Positions 45,945 to 56,788 are shown, counted from the first letter of the stretch. The stretch: DNA of 64,000 nt from Candidatus Accumulibacter conexus (GCA_017592775.1 JAGFNJ010000012.1:29782-93781); one strand, 5' to 3'. The notes: generated by a model from the sequence alone, not told the origin. Numbers and translations are program-made.

Positions 45945-47324
45945 GTGCTGAAGATGGAACTGCGGGGGAAGCCGACACTGGTCGTTGGTCTCGGTGAGAG
46001 CGGCCTGGCGATGATCAGGTGGCTGGTGCGCGCGGGTGCTTGCCTGCGCGTCGCCGATACCCGTCGCGCACCGCCACAGGTGGACCTGCTGCGGGCAATG
46101 CTGCCCGAAGCCCCGCTGTTCGCCGGCCCGCTGCAGCCCGAAGCGCTCGCCGGCATCGAGCTGATCGCGCTCTCGCCCGGCGTTCCCGTTGCCGAGCCAC
46201 TGATCGCCGAAGCGATGGCGCGCGGCGTGCCGGTGGTATCGGAGATCGAGCTCTTCGCCTGTGGTCTGCGCCAGCTCAGCCCACAGGCGCAGCTGATCGC
46301 GATCACTGGCAGCAACGGCAAGACCACCACCACCGCGCTCACCGGCGCCCTCTGTCGTGCCGCCGGCCGCGCCACGGCGGTCGCCGGGAATATCGGACCG
46401 GCGGCGCTGACGGCGCTGCTCGCAGCCGTCGACTGCCGGCGGATGCCGGATACCTGGGTTCTCGAGCTGTCGAGCTTTCAGCTCGAAACCACCTACACGC
46501 TCGATGCCGACGCGGCCAGCGTGCTCAACGTCAGCGAGGATCATCTCGACCGCTACGGCGGCAGCATGGCGAGCTACGCCGCGAGCAAGGCGCGCATCTT
46601 TCAGGGACGGGGCACGGCGGTGCTCAATCGCGACGATCCGCTGAGCCTGGCAGCATTGCCGCCGGGGCGAACGGCGGTCACCTTCGGCTTCGGCCCGCCG
46701 CCCGGTTCCACCGACTATGGTGTCGAGGATGGCTGGATCGTGCGCGGCAGCGAGCGGCTGATCGCCACCACCGATCTGCGGCTGGCCGGCAGGCACAACG
46801 TCGCCAACGCGATGGCGGCGTTGGCGCTGTGCGCGGCGATCGGCATCGATCCGCGTCTGCCGCTGCCGGCGCTGGCCGCTTTCAGCGGCCTCGCCCACCG
46901 TCTCGAGTGGGTTGCCGAAATCAGGGGCGTCGGCTACTACGACGATTCCAAGGGTACCAACGTCGGTGCGACCCTGGCGGCCGTCGAAGGGCTCGGTCGT
47001 CCGGTGGCGATCATTCTCGGTGGTGACGGCAAGGGGCAGGACTTCAGTCCGCTGCGCGCCGCCATCGCCCGCCATGCCCGTGCCGTGGCGCTGATCGGTC
47101 GTGATGCCGGAGCCATTGCCGCGGTCCTGCAAGGCTGTCAGTTGCCGTTGCGTCACTGTGCCGACATGTCGGAGGCGGTGCACTGGTGTGCCAGCCAGGC
47201 GCAGGCCGGCGATGCGGTGCTGCTCTCACCCGCCTGCGCCAGCATGGACATGTATCGTGACTACGCACACCGGGCGAGCGTGTTCGTGGATGCCGTTCGC
47301 GGCATCGAAAGGGAGGCTGCCTGA
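45945..47324 (+). CDS. murD: UDP-MurNAc-L-Ala:D-Glu ligase MurD
   Basis: A 459-residue ligase that adds D-glutamate. N-terminal Rossmann [14 protein letters not shown] loop [13 protein letters not shown] near 119, [10 protein letters not shown] near 172, and [12 protein letters not shown] near 328. The GTG at 45945 is used; ATG 45954 nine bases on is equally possible. It overlaps ftsW by one base. Confidence 0.96.
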   Translation: MLKMELRGKPTLVVGLGESGLAMIRWLVRAGACLRVADTRRAPPQVDLLRAMLPEAPLFAGPLQPEALAGIELIALSPGVPVAEPLIAEAMARGVPVVSEIELFACGLRQLSPQAQLIAITGSNGKTTTTALTGALCRAAGRATAVAGNIGPAALTALLAAVDCRRMPDTWVLELSSFQLETTYTLDADAASVLNVSEDHLDRYGGSMASYAASKARIFQGRGTAVLNRDDPLSLAALPPGRTAVTFGFGPPPGSTDYGVEDGWIVRGSERLIATTDLRLAGRHNVANAMAALALCAAIGIDPRLPLPALAAFSGLAHRLEWVAEIRGVGYYDDSKGTNVGATLAAVEGLGRPVAIILGGDGKGQDFSPLRAAIARHARAVALIGRDAGAIAAVLQGCQLPLRHCADMSEAVHWCASQAQAGDAVLLSPACASMDMYRDYAHRASVFVDAVRGIEREAA

Positions 47325-48484
47325 TGTTGCGTACCCTCGACCAACCGCGCCGTCTGCCGTCAGAAATCGATCTGGCGCTCCTCTGGAGCACGCTCGTCCT
47401 GCTGGTGATCGGCATGGTCATGGTCTATTCGGCATCGATGGCGACTGCCGAGGCGGCCCGCCAGACCGGCAACCAGTCAAGCTACTTCCTGATCCGCCAT
47501 GGCGTCTTCCTGATCGTCGCCCTGGTCGCAGCCGGAATGGCTTTCCAGGTGTCGATGGCGACCTGGCAGCGCTGGTCACCGTGGCTCTTCGTCATTGGTT
47601 TCGTCTTGCTGGCACTGGTGCTGATTCCCGGCATCGGCCGCGAAGTGAACGGTGCGCGCCGCTGGCTCTCGCTCGGGCTGGTCAACCTGCAACCCTCCGA
47701 ACTGATGAAGCTGTTCGCCGTTCTCTATGCCGCCGACTACACGGCGCGCAAAATGCCCTACATGCATGATCTCAAGAAAGCGTTTCTGCCTCTGGCGAGC
47801 GCCATGGTCGCGGTCGGTGTGCTCCTGCTCAAGGAGCCGGACTTCGGCGCCTTTGTCGTCATCATCTCGATCGCCATGGCGATCCTCTTCCTTGGCGGCA
47901 TGCGGGCACGTCTCTTCGTCATCCTGATCGTCGTCCTGGCGGTTGCCTTTGCCGCCCTGATCATCATTTCCCCCTATCGTCGCGACCGCATCTTCGGCTT
48001 CATGGATCCGTGGGCCGACGCTTTCGGCCGCGGCTACCAGTTGTCGCATGCGCTGATCGCCTTTGGTCGCGGCGAGCTTTTCGGGGTCGGGCTCGGCGCG
48101 AGCGTCGAGAAGCTGTTCTACCTGCCGGAGGCACATACGGACTTCCTGCTCGCCGTCATCGCCGAGGAGCTTGGCTTTGTCGGCGTGCTGGTCGTCATCC
48201 TGCTCTTCAGCCTGCTGATCCAGCGCGCCTTTGCCATCGGCCGCCAGGCGGTGGCGCTCGAGCGCTTCTACTCGGCGCTGGTGGCGCAGGGGGTCGGCGT
48301 CTGGCTGGGTGTGCAGGCTTTCATCAACATGGGCGTCAACATGGGTGTGCTGCCGACCAAGGGTCTGACCCTGCCGCTGATGAGCTTCGGTGGCTCCGGC
48401 ATCCTTGCCAACTGCATCGCGCTGGCAGTGCTCCTGCGGATCGATTGGGAAAACCGTCAGTTGATGCGGGGAGCGAAGCTGTGA
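47324..48484 (+). CDS. ftsW: lipid II polymerase FtsW
   Basis: A 386-residue SEDS-family membrane glycosyltransferase with about ten helices. [10 protein letters not shown] near 109, QPSELMKL near 125 and the essential Asp loop ([24 protein letters not shown]) near 227 are present, as is the C-terminal [16 protein letters not shown]. It polymerises glycan strands with FtsI. Overlaps murG by four bases. Confidence 0.97.
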   Translation: MLRTLDQPRRLPSEIDLALLWSTLVLLVIGMVMVYSASMATAEAARQTGNQSSYFLIRHGVFLIVALVAAGMAFQVSMATWQRWSPWLFVIGFVLLALVLIPGIGREVNGARRWLSLGLVNLQPSELMKLFAVLYAADYTARKMPYMHDLKKAFLPLASAMVAVGVLLLKEPDFGAFVVIISIAMAILFLGGMRARLFVILIVVLAVAFAALIIISPYRRDRIFGFMDPWADAFGRGYQLSHALIAFGRGELFGVGLGASVEKLFYLPEAHTDFLLAVIAEELGFVGVLVVILLFSLLIQRAFAIGRQAVALERFYSALVAQGVGVWLGVQAFINMGVNMGVLPTKGLTLPLMSFGGSGILANCIALAVLLRIDWENRQLMRGAKL

Positions 48485-49536
48485 GAACGCTGTTGGTCAT
48501 GGCTGGCGGCACCGGTGGCCATGTCTTTCCCGGGCTGGCAGTGGCGGACCTGCTGCGCCAGCGTGACTGGCGTGTCGTCTGGATGGGCGCTCCGGATGGC
48601 ATGGAAGCAAAGCTGGTGCCGGCGCGCGGTTACGAGATGGCCTGGGTCCGATTCGCTGCGCTGCGCGGCAAGGGACTGCTGCGCAAGCTGATGTTGCCCT
48701 TCCACCTGTTCGCCGCCTGCTGGCAGGCGCGCCGGGAGATCAGCCGCCTGCGGCCGGACGTGGTGCTCGGCCTGGGTGGTTACGTCAGTTTCCCGGGTGG
48801 ACTGATGGCCGCGCTGTTCGGCTGGCCGTTGATCATTCACGAACAGAACTCGATCGCTGGTCTGGCCAACAGGGTTCTTGCCCGCTGGGCGAAACGGGTT
48901 GCCTGTGGCTTTCCGGATGCCTTGCCGCGTGGCGTCTGGGTGGGCAACCCGCTGCGCCCGGAAGTGACCGGCCTGCCGACACCGGCCGAGCGCCTTGCGG
49001 GGCGTGCCGACGCGCTGCACTGGTTGGTGCTCGGCGGCAGCCAGGGGGCAGCGGCGCTCAACGACGTGGTGCCACGCGGGCTCGCCATGCTCGACGCCGA
49101 CCAGCGACCGCAGGTGGTCCATCAGGCCGGTGCGAGGCATCTCGAACAACTGCAGCGGAACTACGAGGCGGCCGGTGTCCAGGCACACTGTGTGGCATTC
49201 ATCGAAGACATGGCTGGTGCCTACGAGTGGGCAGACCTGGTGATCTGCCGTGCCGGTGCGCTGACCGTCGCCGAACTGGCGGCAGTTGGCGTTGCCAGCG
49301 TGCTGGTGCCGTTTCCGCATGCAGTTGACGACCATCAGACGCGCAACGCCCGCTTTCTGTCGGCAGCCGGAGCAGCCCGTCTGCTGCCACAGGATGATCT
49401 GAGCCCGCAGGCGATCGCCGAACTGCGTCAGTTGACGCGCGCGCAACTGCAGTCGATGGCCGAGGAGGCCCGTGCGCTGGCGAGACCGGAAGCGACGGCC
49501 GCACTGGCCCGGATGTGTGAGGAGCTTGTCGAGTGA
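48481..49536 (+). CDS. murG: UDP-GlcNAc transferase MurG
   Basis: A 351-residue GT-B glycosyltransferase that turns lipid I into lipid II at the inner face of the membrane. G-loops [14 protein letters not shown] near 8 and [11 protein letters not shown] near 180, plus [15 protein letters not shown] near 258, which binds UDP-GlcNAc. GTG 48481 overlapping ftsW is the natural start; the frame is open far upstream within ftsW and that extension is spurious. Confidence 0.96.
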   Translation: MRTLLVMAGGTGGHVFPGLAVADLLRQRDWRVVWMGAPDGMEAKLVPARGYEMAWVRFAALRGKGLLRKLMLPFHLFAACWQARREISRLRPDVVLGLGGYVSFPGGLMAALFGWPLIIHEQNSIAGLANRVLARWAKRVACGFPDALPRGVWVGNPLRPEVTGLPTPAERLAGRADALHWLVLGGSQGAAALNDVVPRGLAMLDADQRPQVVHQAGARHLEQLQRNYEAAGVQAHCVAFIEDMAGAYEWADLVICRAGALTVAELAAVGVASVLVPFPHAVDDHQTRNARFLSAAGAARLLPQDDLSPQAIAELRQLTRAQLQSMAEEARALARPEATAALARMCEELVE

Positions 49537-50921
49537 AGCACAAGGTCAAAAGCATTCATTTCGTCGGCATCGGCGGTGCCGGCATGAGCGGCATCGCCGA
49601 GGTTCTGGCGAATCTCGGTTTCACGGTCAGTGGTTCCGATCTCGCCGACAGCTCGACGACCCGGCGGCTGGCCGGGCTCGGTGTCCGCACCGTCGTCGGT
49701 CACGCCGCCGAAAACGTCAGTACGGCGGACGCCGTGGTGATTTCGTCGGCGGTCAGGTCCGACAATCCGGAGGTGATCGCTGCCCGTGCCCGCAAGGTAC
49801 CGGTGGTGCCACGGGCACAGATGCTCGCCGAGCTGATGCGGCTCAAGCAGGGAATCGCCGTTGCCGGCACACATGGCAAGACGACGACGACCAGTCTGGT
49901 GGCTTCGATCCTCGCCGCTGGTGGCATGGACCCGACCTTCGTCATTGGCGGTCGGCTCAACGCGGCCGGCGCCAATGCCCGCCTCGGGTCGGGTGACTTC
50001 CTCGTCGCCGAGGCCGACGAGTCCGATGCGTCGTTCCTCCTGCTGTCGCCGGTGCTGTCGATCGTCACCAACATCGACAGCGACCATATGGAAACCTACG
50101 GCCATGACTTCAGCCGGCTGAAGCAGGCCTTCGTGGACTTCATCCAGCGCCTGCCCTTCTACGGCGTGGCTGTGCTCTGCGCCGACGACGCCAACGTGCG
50201 CGAGATCATGCCGCTTGTCAGCAAGCAGATCGTCACCTACGGCCTCGATCCGGCTGCCAACATCCATGCCGAGAACGTCGCCGCAGTCGGTGGCCAGATG
50301 CACTTCGACTGTGTCCGCGTCAACGGCAGCGTCAGCCGGTTGCCGATCCGACTCAATCTGCCGGGCCGCCACAACGTTCTCAACGCGCTGGCAGCGATCG
50401 CCGTCGCCAGCGAACTGGGCGTCGCCGATGCCGCCATCACCAAGGCTCTGGCCGAGTTCCACGGCGTCGGCCGGCGCTTTCAGCGCTATGGCGAGCTGCC
50501 GCTGCCGCACGGCGGCAGCGTCACGCTGGTTGACGATTATGGCCATCACCCGGTCGAGATGCGCGCGACGCTCGCCGCCGCTCGCGGTGCCTTTCCCGGG
50601 CGGCGCCTGCTGCTGGCCTTCCAGCCGCACCGCTACACCCGCACGCGCGATTGCTTCGATGATTTCGTCAAGGTTCTCAGTGGCGTCGACGCACTGGTAC
50701 TCGGTGAGGTCTACGCGGCCGGCGAACAGCCGATCATCGCTGCCGATGGCCGCGCACTCGCCCGTGCACTGCGCGTCGTCGGCAAGGTCGAGCCGGTCTT
50801 CGTCGAGAACGTCGCCGATCTGCCGCAAGCGATTCGCGATGCCGCCCGCGACGGCGACGTCGTGATGACGATGGGCGCCGGTTCGATCGGCACGGTTCCC
50901 GGCAAGCTGCTGGCCGGCTAG
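49533..50921 (+). CDS. murC: UDP-MurNAc:L-Ala ligase MurC
   Basis: A 462-residue ligase for the first stem-peptide residue. [17 protein letters not shown] near 10, ATP loop [13 protein letters not shown] near 110, and [11 protein letters not shown] near 332 are diagnostic. GTG start overlaps murG by four bases; ten bases separate it from ddl. Confidence 0.96.
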   Translation: MKHKVKSIHFVGIGGAGMSGIAEVLANLGFTVSGSDLADSSTTRRLAGLGVRTVVGHAAENVSTADAVVISSAVRSDNPEVIAARARKVPVVPRAQMLAELMRLKQGIAVAGTHGKTTTTSLVASILAAGGMDPTFVIGGRLNAAGANARLGSGDFLVAEADESDASFLLLSPVLSIVTNIDSDHMETYGHDFSRLKQAFVDFIQRLPFYGVAVLCADDANVREIMPLVSKQIVTYGLDPAANIHAENVAAVGGQMHFDCVRVNGSVSRLPIRLNLPGRHNVLNALAAIAVASELGVADAAITKALAEFHGVGRRFQRYGELPLPHGGSVTLVDDYGHHPVEMRATLAAARGAFPGRRLLLAFQPHRYTRTRDCFDDFVKVLSGVDALVLGEVYAAGEQPIIAADGRALARALRVVGKVEPVFVENVADLPQAIRDAARDGDVVMTMGAGSIGTVPGKLLAG

Positions 50922-50931
50922 GGAGGAAATG

Positions 50932-51849
50932 ATGAGTCGCCCGGATTTCGGCAAGGTTGCAGTGCTCTTCGGTGGCCGCTCGGCCGAGCGGGAGGTCTCG
51001 TTGAACAGCGGTGCGCGCGTTCTCGCAGCCCTGCAGCGCCAGGGAGTCGACGCCCATCCGTTTGATCCGGCGACACGTCGCCTCGACGAACTTGCCGCCT
51101 TCGACCGTGCGTTCATCGCGCTGCACGGACGTCATGGCGAGGATGGAACGATCCAGGGTGCGCTCGAGCTGATGGGCGTCCCGTATACCGGCAGCGGGGT
51201 GATGGCTTCCGCACTGGGGATGGACAAGTGGCGCAGCAAGCTGCTGTGGCAGGCGGCAGGCCTGCCCATCCCCGACTATGCGGTTCTCGAAGCCGGCAGC
51301 GACTTTGCCCGTGTCGAGGCGGAACTCGGTCTGCCGCTCTTCGTGAAGCCGGCCTGCGAGGGCTCCTCGATCGGCATCACCAAGGTCACGCAGCCCGGCG
51401 AGCTGGGCGCCGCCCATGCAGCCGCTGCCCGCCACGACCCGCTGGTGCTCGCCGAGCGGGCGATTCTCGGCGGCGAGTACACGGCCGCGATCCTCGGCGA
51501 CGAGGTGCTGCCGATCATCAAGATCGAGCCGGGCACCGACTTCTACGATTACGAGGCCAAGTACCTGCGTGACGACACGGTCTATCGCTGCCCCTGCGGG
51601 CTGCCGGAGGAGCGCGAGCGTGAGCTGCGGGCACTGGCGCTGGAAGCCTTTCGCGTGCTCGGCGGTCGTGGCTGGGGGCGGGTCGACTTCCTGATGGACG
51701 CGGCCTGCGGTGGTCGCGCCTATCTGCTCGAGGTGAACACATCGCCGGGAATGACCGACCATTCACTGGTACCGATGGCTGCCCGCGTCGCCGGCATCGA
51801 TTACGACGAGCTGGTGGTCCGCGTGCTCGCGCTTGCCACCCTGGGATGA
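50932..51849 (+). CDS. ddl: D-alanine:D-alanine ligase
   Basis: A 305-residue ATP-grasp enzyme making the D-Ala-D-Ala dipeptide used by Mur[18 protein letters not shown] near 10, [12 protein letters not shown] near 65 and [14 protein letters not shown] near 269 are family marks; it is the short DdlB type. Two ATGs stand side by side (50929, 50932). The ribosome site GGGAGG favours 50932, five bases away, over 50929, only two away. Confidence 0.95.
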   Translation: MSRPDFGKVAVLFGGRSAEREVSLNSGARVLAALQRQGVDAHPFDPATRRLDELAAFDRAFIALHGRHGEDGTIQGALELMGVPYTGSGVMASALGMDKWRSKLLWQAAGLPIPDYAVLEAGSDFARVEAELGLPLFVKPACEGSSIGITKVTQPGELGAAHAAAARHDPLVLAERAILGGEYTAAILGDEVLPIIKIEPGTDFYDYEAKYLRDDTVYRCPCGLPEERERELRALALEAFRVLGGRGWGRVDFLMDAACGGRAYLLEVNTSPGMTDHSLVPMAARVAGIDYDELVVRVLALATLG

Positions 51850-51852
51850 ACG

Positions 51853-52605
51853 ATGTGGCACAAACCACACCTGCTGAAAGCCATTGCCGACCTGCTCTTT
51901 CTCGCCGCTGGGGCAGCCTTGCTGGCGGCTGCGGTCGTCTGGGGTTCGTCGCGTCTGCGGCTGTTTCCCCTCGCCGAAGTGCAGGTGATCGGCGAGTTGC
52001 GTGTCGTGCAGCGACAGGAGATGGAGCAAGCACTGGCCGACCGGTTGCGCGGCAACTTCTTCACCGTCGATCTCGAGGCGCTGCGGCGGGCACTCGAAGA
52101 CCTGCCGTGGGTGCGCCGCGCCGAGTTGTGGCGCCGGTGGCCATCGCGCATCGAAGTGCGCGTCGAGGAGCAGAAGGCTGCGGCCCAATGGGGAGACGGG
52201 CATGGCGAGCTGGTCAACACCTACGGCGAGGTCTTTGCTGCCTCGCTGCGCGACGAGCAGTGGCTTCCCCGCCTGAGTGGACCGAGCGGTTCCTCGCGCG
52301 AGGTCCTGCGTCGCCATGGCGAGTTCGCCGAGTTGCTCAAACCGGCCAGCCTGCGGCCAGCGCAGCTGAGCCTGTCGCCACGCCTGGCCTGGGCGGTGAA
52401 GCTGGAGGACGGAATGCTGGTTGAACTGGGCCGCGAGCAGGTGAAGGCGCCGATTCGCATGCGCCTGCAACGCTTCGTCGAGTACTACCCGAACATGCTG
52501 GACGCCCACCATGGGCGGCCAGTCGCGGTGGACATGCGGTATCCAAACGGTTTCGCATTGCGCTTCGCGGCCAGTGCGGTTCAAGAAGTCAAAGGAAAGA
52601 AATGA
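51853..52605 (+). CDS. ftsQ: cell division protein FtsQ
   Basis: A 250-residue bitopic protein: short cytoplasmic end, helix about 13-32, POTRA domain (FPLAEVQVIGELRVV...) and beta domain (LPWVRRAELWRRWPSRIEVRVEEQKAAAQWG). FtsQ links the early ring to FtsB/FtsL. It begins three bases after ddl and overlaps ftsA by four. Confidence 0.94.
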   Translation: MWHKPHLLKAIADLLFLAAGAALLAAAVVWGSSRLRLFPLAEVQVIGELRVVQRQEMEQALADRLRGNFFTVDLEALRRALEDLPWVRRAELWRRWPSRIEVRVEEQKAAAQWGDGHGELVNTYGEVFAASLRDEQWLPRLSGPSGSSREVLRRHGEFAELLKPASLRPAQLSLSPRLAWAVKLEDGMLVELGREQVKAPIRMRLQRFVEYYPNMLDAHHGRPVAVDMRYPNGFALRFAASAVQEVKGKK

Positions 52606-53831
52606 GCAGGGATAGCAAGGATCTGATCGTTGGACTCGACATCGGCACGTCGAAGATTGTTGCCCTGGTTGCCGAGCTCACTCCCGAGGGACGGCTCAAC
52701 GTCATCGGCATGGGCTCGCAGGAATCGCGAGGCCTGAAGAAGGGTGTCGTGGTAAACATCGAGGAGACCGTTGCCACCATCTCGCGCGTCCTGCAGGAAG
52801 TCGAGCTGATGGCCGACTGCAAGGTGCGCGATGTGTACACAGGGATTGCCGGCAGCCACATCCGCAGCTTCAACTCGAACGGCATGGTCGCGATCAAGGA
52901 CAAGGAAGTCACGCCGATGGATGTCGAGCGCGTGATCGAGACGGCACGGGCGATGCCGATCCCGGCCGACCAGGAGATCCTCCACATCCTGACGCAGGAG
53001 TTCATCATCGACGACCAGGACGGCATCCGCGAGCCGATCGGCATGAGCGGCTTCCGCCTCGAAGTGAAGGTGCACATCGTCACCGGAGCGGTCTCCGCGG
53101 CCCAGAACATCGTCAAGTGCGTGCGCCGCTGCGGCCTCGAAGTCAATGATCTGGTGCTGCAGCCCCTGGCTTCGAGTTGCGCGGTGCTGTCGGATGACGA
53201 GAAGGATCTCGGCATCTGCCTGATCGACATCGGTGGCGGCACGACCGATCTGGCGGTGTGGACCCAGGGAGCGATCCGCCACACCTCGGTGATTCCGATT
53301 GCCGGCGACCAGGTGACCAACGACATCGCCATGGCGCTGCGGACGCCGACGCGCGAGGCGGAAGACATCAAGCGCAAGTACGGTTGCGCGCTGGCGCATC
53401 TCGCGGATCCCGAAGATGTCCTCGACGTTGCCGGTGTCGACGACCGTCCTTCGCGCAAGCTGTCGCGACGGGCGCTGGCCGACGTCATCCAGCCGCGGGT
53501 TGAGGAACTCTATGAACTGATCCAGGCGGAACTGCGGCGTTCGGGGTTCGAGGATGTTCTGTCATCGGGAATCGTCCTTACCGGCGGTGCCTCGGTGATG
53601 CCCGGGATGATCGAGCTGGGCGAGGAGATCTTCCACATGCCGGTGCGGCTGGGCGTGCCGAAGTATCAGGGGGCGCTCGCCGATGTGGTCCAGAGTCCGC
53701 GTTTCGCGACTGCCTGCGGCTTGCTGCTCGAAGCCCACACGCAACGCAAACGCGGCCTCAAGGTGCGTGAGACGCGCGATGTCAAGCAGGTCTTTGGTCG
53801 TATGAAGTCGTGGTTCGAAAAGAACTTCTAA
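52602..53831 (+). CDS. ftsA: cell division protein FtsA
   Basis: A 409-residue actin-like ATPase that anchors the FtsZ ring. Phosphate loops VGLDIGTSKIVALV near 9 and IDIGGGTTDLAVW near 207, the 1C domain segment around 85-160, and the C-terminal amphipathic helix FGRMKSWFEKNF that binds the membrane are all present. Length is close to E. coli FtsA (420). Confidence 0.97.
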   Translation: MSRDSKDLIVGLDIGTSKIVALVAELTPEGRLNVIGMGSQESRGLKKGVVVNIEETVATISRVLQEVELMADCKVRDVYTGIAGSHIRSFNSNGMVAIKDKEVTPMDVERVIETARAMPIPADQEILHILTQEFIIDDQDGIREPIGMSGFRLEVKVHIVTGAVSAAQNIVKCVRRCGLEVNDLVLQPLASSCAVLSDDEKDLGICLIDIGGGTTDLAVWTQGAIRHTSVIPIAGDQVTNDIAMALRTPTREAEDIKRKYGCALAHLADPEDVLDVAGVDDRPSRKLSRRALADVIQPRVEELYELIQAELRRSGFEDVLSSGIVLTGGASVMPGMIELGEEIFHMPVRLGVPKYQGALADVVQSPRFATACGLLLEAHTQRKRGLKVRETRDVKQVFGRMKSWFEKNF

Positions 53832-53893
53832 GCCTGTCAGCGATGACGAGAGGCATTTACTGGTGTTGGTGAATTTTTGCAGAGGAGGCGACA

Positions 53894-55060
53894 ATGTTTG
53901 AAATCATCGAGAAGGAACAGAGCGAGCGGGATACCGTGATCAAGGTGATCGGCATCGGTGGAGCCGGCGGCAACGCCGTCGACCACATGATTCGCGAGGG
54001 TGTCAACGGCGTGGATTTCATCACCGCCAATACCGACTCGCAGGCGCTTGGCCGCAGCATTGCCCTGCAGAAGCTGCAGCTCGGCAAGACCGGTCTCGGC
54101 GCTGGCGCCAAGCCGGAAGCCGGCAAGAGTGCGGCGATCGAGGAGCGTGAGGCGATTGCCGCTTCGCTGCAGGGCGCGCACATGGTGTTCATCACCGCCG
54201 GCATGGGTGGCGGCACGGGTACCGGCGCCGCGCCGATCGTTGCCGAGGTGGCGCGTGAACTCGGCGTGCTGACCGTTGCCGTCGTGACCAAGCCGTTCGC
54301 CTTCGAGGGCAAGCGACTGAAAGTGGCCGAGGTCGGGATTTCCGAGCTGCAGAAGCACGTCGACTCGCTGATCGTCATCCTCAACGACCGGTTGATGGAC
54401 GTTCTCGGTGAAGACGTCTCGATGGATGAAGCCTTCCGCGCGGCCGACAACGTGCTGCGCAACGCGGTCGGCGGCATTGCCGAAATCATCAACTTCCCCG
54501 GCCTCGTCAACGTCGACTTCGAGGACGTGCGGACCGTGATGGGCGAGATGGGGATGGCGATGATGGGTTCGGCCAACGCCGCCGGTGTGGACCGGGCGCG
54601 GATCGCCGCCGAACGCGCGGTATCGTCACCGCTGCTCGAAGGCGTGAACCTCTCCGGCGCCAAGGGCGTGCTGGTCAATATCACCGCCTCCAAGTCGCTG
54701 AAGATGAAGGAAGTGAACGAAGTGATGAACACCGTCCGCGCGTTCGCCGCCGACGATGCGCACATCATCTTCGGTGCCGTCTACGACGAGCAGATGGGCG
54801 AGGAGATTCGCGTTACGGTGGTCGCCACCGGCCTCGGCCAGGCACAGGCGAAGCAGCGGCCCTTTGAGGTGATTCGCAACATCGACCGTCAGGCAACCGG
54901 GACCGATGGACCGTTCGGCGCCGGCGCAATCGACTACGCCTCGCTCGATCAGGTGCCGGCGATCGTTCGCAAGGGGCGCAGCGCGACCGTCGAAGCGCTG
55001 GCCAACAGCGGCGTCGACCGCTACGATATCCCGGCGTTCCTGCGCAAGCAGGCCGACTGA
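53894..55060 (+). CDS. ftsZ: cell division GTPase FtsZ
   Basis: A 388-residue tubulin homologue that forms the division ring. GGAGGNAVDHM near 18 and the tubulin signature GGGTGTGAAP near 105 bind GTP; NLDFADV-type loop T7 reads NVDFEDVRTVM near 208; the C-terminal peptide DIPAFLRKQAD binds FtsA and other partners. A strong AGGAGG ribosome site precedes it. It is separated from ftsA by 62 bases, an AT-richer gap that could hold an extra promoter. Confidence 0.97.
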   Translation: MFEIIEKEQSERDTVIKVIGIGGAGGNAVDHMIREGVNGVDFITANTDSQALGRSIALQKLQLGKTGLGAGAKPEAGKSAAIEEREAIAASLQGAHMVFITAGMGGGTGTGAAPIVAEVARELGVLTVAVVTKPFAFEGKRLKVAEVGISELQKHVDSLIVILNDRLMDVLGEDVSMDEAFRAADNVLRNAVGGIAEIINFPGLVNVDFEDVRTVMGEMGMAMMGSANAAGVDRARIAAERAVSSPLLEGVNLSGAKGVLVNITASKSLKMKEVNEVMNTVRAFAADDAHIIFGAVYDEQMGEEIRVTVVATGLGQAQAKQRPFEVIRNIDRQATGTDGPFGAGAIDYASLDQVPAIVRKGRSATVEALANSGVDRYDIPAFLRKQAD

Positions 55061-55085
55061 GCCGGGACCCCAACCACTCCTCTGC

Positions 55086-55148
55086 GGGAATCGGCGTCTG
55101 TCCGGGCCACCCAGCCTGTGCTAGAATCCGCCGATTCCCTATTTTTTC
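55086..55148 (+). terminator. terminator-like hairpin between ftsZ and lpxC
   Basis: A perfect 11-base inverted repeat GGGAATCGGCG (55086-55096) / CGCCGATTCCC (55129-55139), with a 32-base loop, followed by TATTTTTTC. The T-run is canonical. The long loop contains TAGAAT (55122-55127), a good -10 box for lpxC. Confidence 0.7.
55122..55127 (+). promoter_or_regulatory. possible -10 box for lpxC
   Basis: TAGAAT within the loop of the ftsZ hairpin; transcription would start near 55134. No clear -35 is visible. Confidence 0.45.
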
Positions 55149-55154
55149 AGACAC

Positions 55155-56084
55155 ATGTTGAAGCAACGAACACTCAAGGCAGTCGTCAGCGCGGCTGGTG
55201 TCGGTCTCCATTCCGGTGTCAAGGTGAACATGAGCCTGCGCCCGGCGGCGCCGGGAACCGGCATTGTCTTTCGTCGCGTCGATCTCGAGCCGCCGGTTGA
55301 GCTGCCGGCATCGGCATTGCTCGTCACCGACACCCGCATGTGCTCGTGCGTCGAACGCGACGGCGCCAAGGTCGGTACGATCGAACACCTGATGTCGGCG
55401 TTCGCCGGTCTCGGGATCGACAACGCCTTCGTCGACATCGATGCTGCCGAACTGCCGATCTTCGACGGGTCGGCTTCGCCCTTCGTCTTCCTCATTCAGT
55501 CGGTCGGCATCGAGGAACAGCCGGTAGCAAAGCGGTTCATCCGCATCAAGAGTCCGGTCGAAGTGCGCGAGGATGACCCCGCTGGCGCCAAGTGGGCCCG
55601 CCTCGATCCGCATGACGGCTTCCGGCTGTCGTTCTCGATCGGTTTCAATCACCCGGCGATCGACCGCACGGGGCAGCAGGTGAGCATTGATTTTGCCGCC
55701 AATTCCTATGTCCGCGAGGTGGCGCGGGCGCGTACCTTCGGTTTCATGCAGGAAGTCGAGTGGTTGCACGAGAATGGCCTGGCACAGGGGGGCGGGCTCG
55801 ACAACGCGGTCGTCCTCGACGAGTATCGCGTGCTCAACGCCGATGGCCTGCGCTACAGCGACGAATTCGTCAAACACAAGGTACTCGACGCGATCGGCGA
55901 CCTGTACCTGCTTGGCCATCCGTTGCTGGCGGCCTTCAGCGCGCACAAGTCCGGGCATGCGTTGAACAACCAGCTTGCCCGCCGGCTGTTGGCCAGCCCG
56001 GAGGCCTGGGAGTACGTCAGTTTCGAGAACAGCGACCTCGCGCCGCAGGCCGTGGCGCGCTGGCTGGAATCGCCGGCTTTCTGA
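55155..56084 (+). CDS. lpxC: UDP-3-O-acyl-GlcNAc deacetylase LpxC
   Basis: A 309-residue zinc deacetylase, the committed step of lipid A synthesis. N-terminal [18 protein letters not shown], metal His in TIEHLMSAF near 80, FDGSASPF near 107, and [18 protein letters not shown] near 238 holding His and Asp ligands. The ATG has no Shine-Dalgarno; a U-rich TATTTTTTCAGACAC leader precedes it, suggesting S1-dependent initiation. Usual last gene of the dcw region. Confidence 0.96.
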   Translation: MLKQRTLKAVVSAAGVGLHSGVKVNMSLRPAAPGTGIVFRRVDLEPPVELPASALLVTDTRMCSCVERDGAKVGTIEHLMSAFAGLGIDNAFVDIDAAELPIFDGSASPFVFLIQSVGIEEQPVAKRFIRIKSPVEVREDDPAGAKWARLDPHDGFRLSFSIGFNHPAIDRTGQQVSIDFAANSYVREVARARTFGFMQEVEWLHENGLAQGGGLDNAVVLDEYRVLNADGLRYSDEFVKHKVLDAIGDLYLLGHPLLAAFSAHKSGHALNNQLARRLLASPEAWEYVSFENSDLAPQAVARWLESPAF

Positions 56085-56088
56085 GCCG

Positions 56089-56277
56089 ATGTGGCTGCTG
56101 CGCCTGCTCGCCGTCCTGACGGTGCTGGCAGTGGCCGCCGGGGTCGTGCTCTTCGTGTTCACCCGCGACCGGCGCTATCTGAACTTCGCTTGGCGGCTCT
56201 TTCGCTACTCGCTGCTCGTCGCGCTGCTGGTCTTCGCGCTGATGATCATCGAACGCGTCGCCGTCATTCCTGTCTAG
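56089..56277 (+). CDS. small two-helix membrane protein
   Basis: A 62-residue protein with two hydrophobic helices (about 4-24 and 41-56) separated by TRDRRYLNFAWRLFR, a basic loop. I do not recognise a family, though small proteins of this shape follow lpxC in several betaproteobacteria. It starts four bases after lpxC and its end overlaps the convergent dciA-like gene by 14 bases. Confidence 0.7.
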   Translation: MWLLRLLAVLTVLAVAAGVVLFVFTRDRRYLNFAWRLFRYSLLVALLVFALMIIERVAVIPV

Positions 56278-56734
56278 CCGAACGCGCCAGCAAACGCTCG
56301 ACGGCCTGGCGCAGGGGCGACGCCGGGAGCGATTCGCGCAGCGCTGCCAGCCGTTCGCAACTGCCGGCGCTGAGCGGCCTGGGTTGCGGATTCCTTGCCG
56401 GCGTCGGCGGCTGCACGGCATGCACCCGGATCTGCAGGCCGCGACAGTCGATACCCCGCTGCGTGAGTTCGTTCGCCAGCGTCGGCGCCAGTTGCCGCAG
56501 TTTTGCCGCCACCGCGCCGTTGTGCGCGTGAATGACCAGGATGCCCGACTTGAAGTTCGCCACGGTGCTTGCCGGGACGAGCTGCGCGGGCGCGACGAGG
56601 CGGAAGATTTCTTCCAGCCGCAGCAGGAGTTGTGCGTGCGCCATGACCTTTGCCGCACCGTCGGGGGCGGCGAGGAAGCGATCCAGGGTGTCGGCCATTC
56701 GTTGCGGCTTCGTCGTAAAGAAGGGTGTGCGCAT
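56264..56734 (-). CDS. DciA/DUF721 family protein
   Basis: A 156-residue protein with a DUF721 core (about 30-105): LRLEEIFRLVAPAQLVPASTVANFKSGILVIHAHNGAVAAKLRQLAPTLANEL-type sequence ending in IRVHAVQ. DciA proteins help load the replicative helicase DnaB in bacteria lacking DnaC. Position opposite lpxC is the usual betaproteobacterial place. ATG 56734 is used; an internal start at MADTLD is possible. Confidence 0.8.
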   Translation of the reverse strand: MRTPFFTTKPQRMADTLDRFLAAPDGAAKVMAHAQLLLRLEEIFRLVAPAQLVPASTVANFKSGILVIHAHNGAVAAKLRQLAPTLANELTQRGIDCRGLQIRVHAVQPPTPARNPQPRPLSAGSCERLAALRESLPASPLRQAVERLLARSARQE

Positions 56735-56788
56735 GCTATCCTGCCTGCCGTGGGCTTGGCAATCGCCGCCCGCGACCGCCACCGCGGG

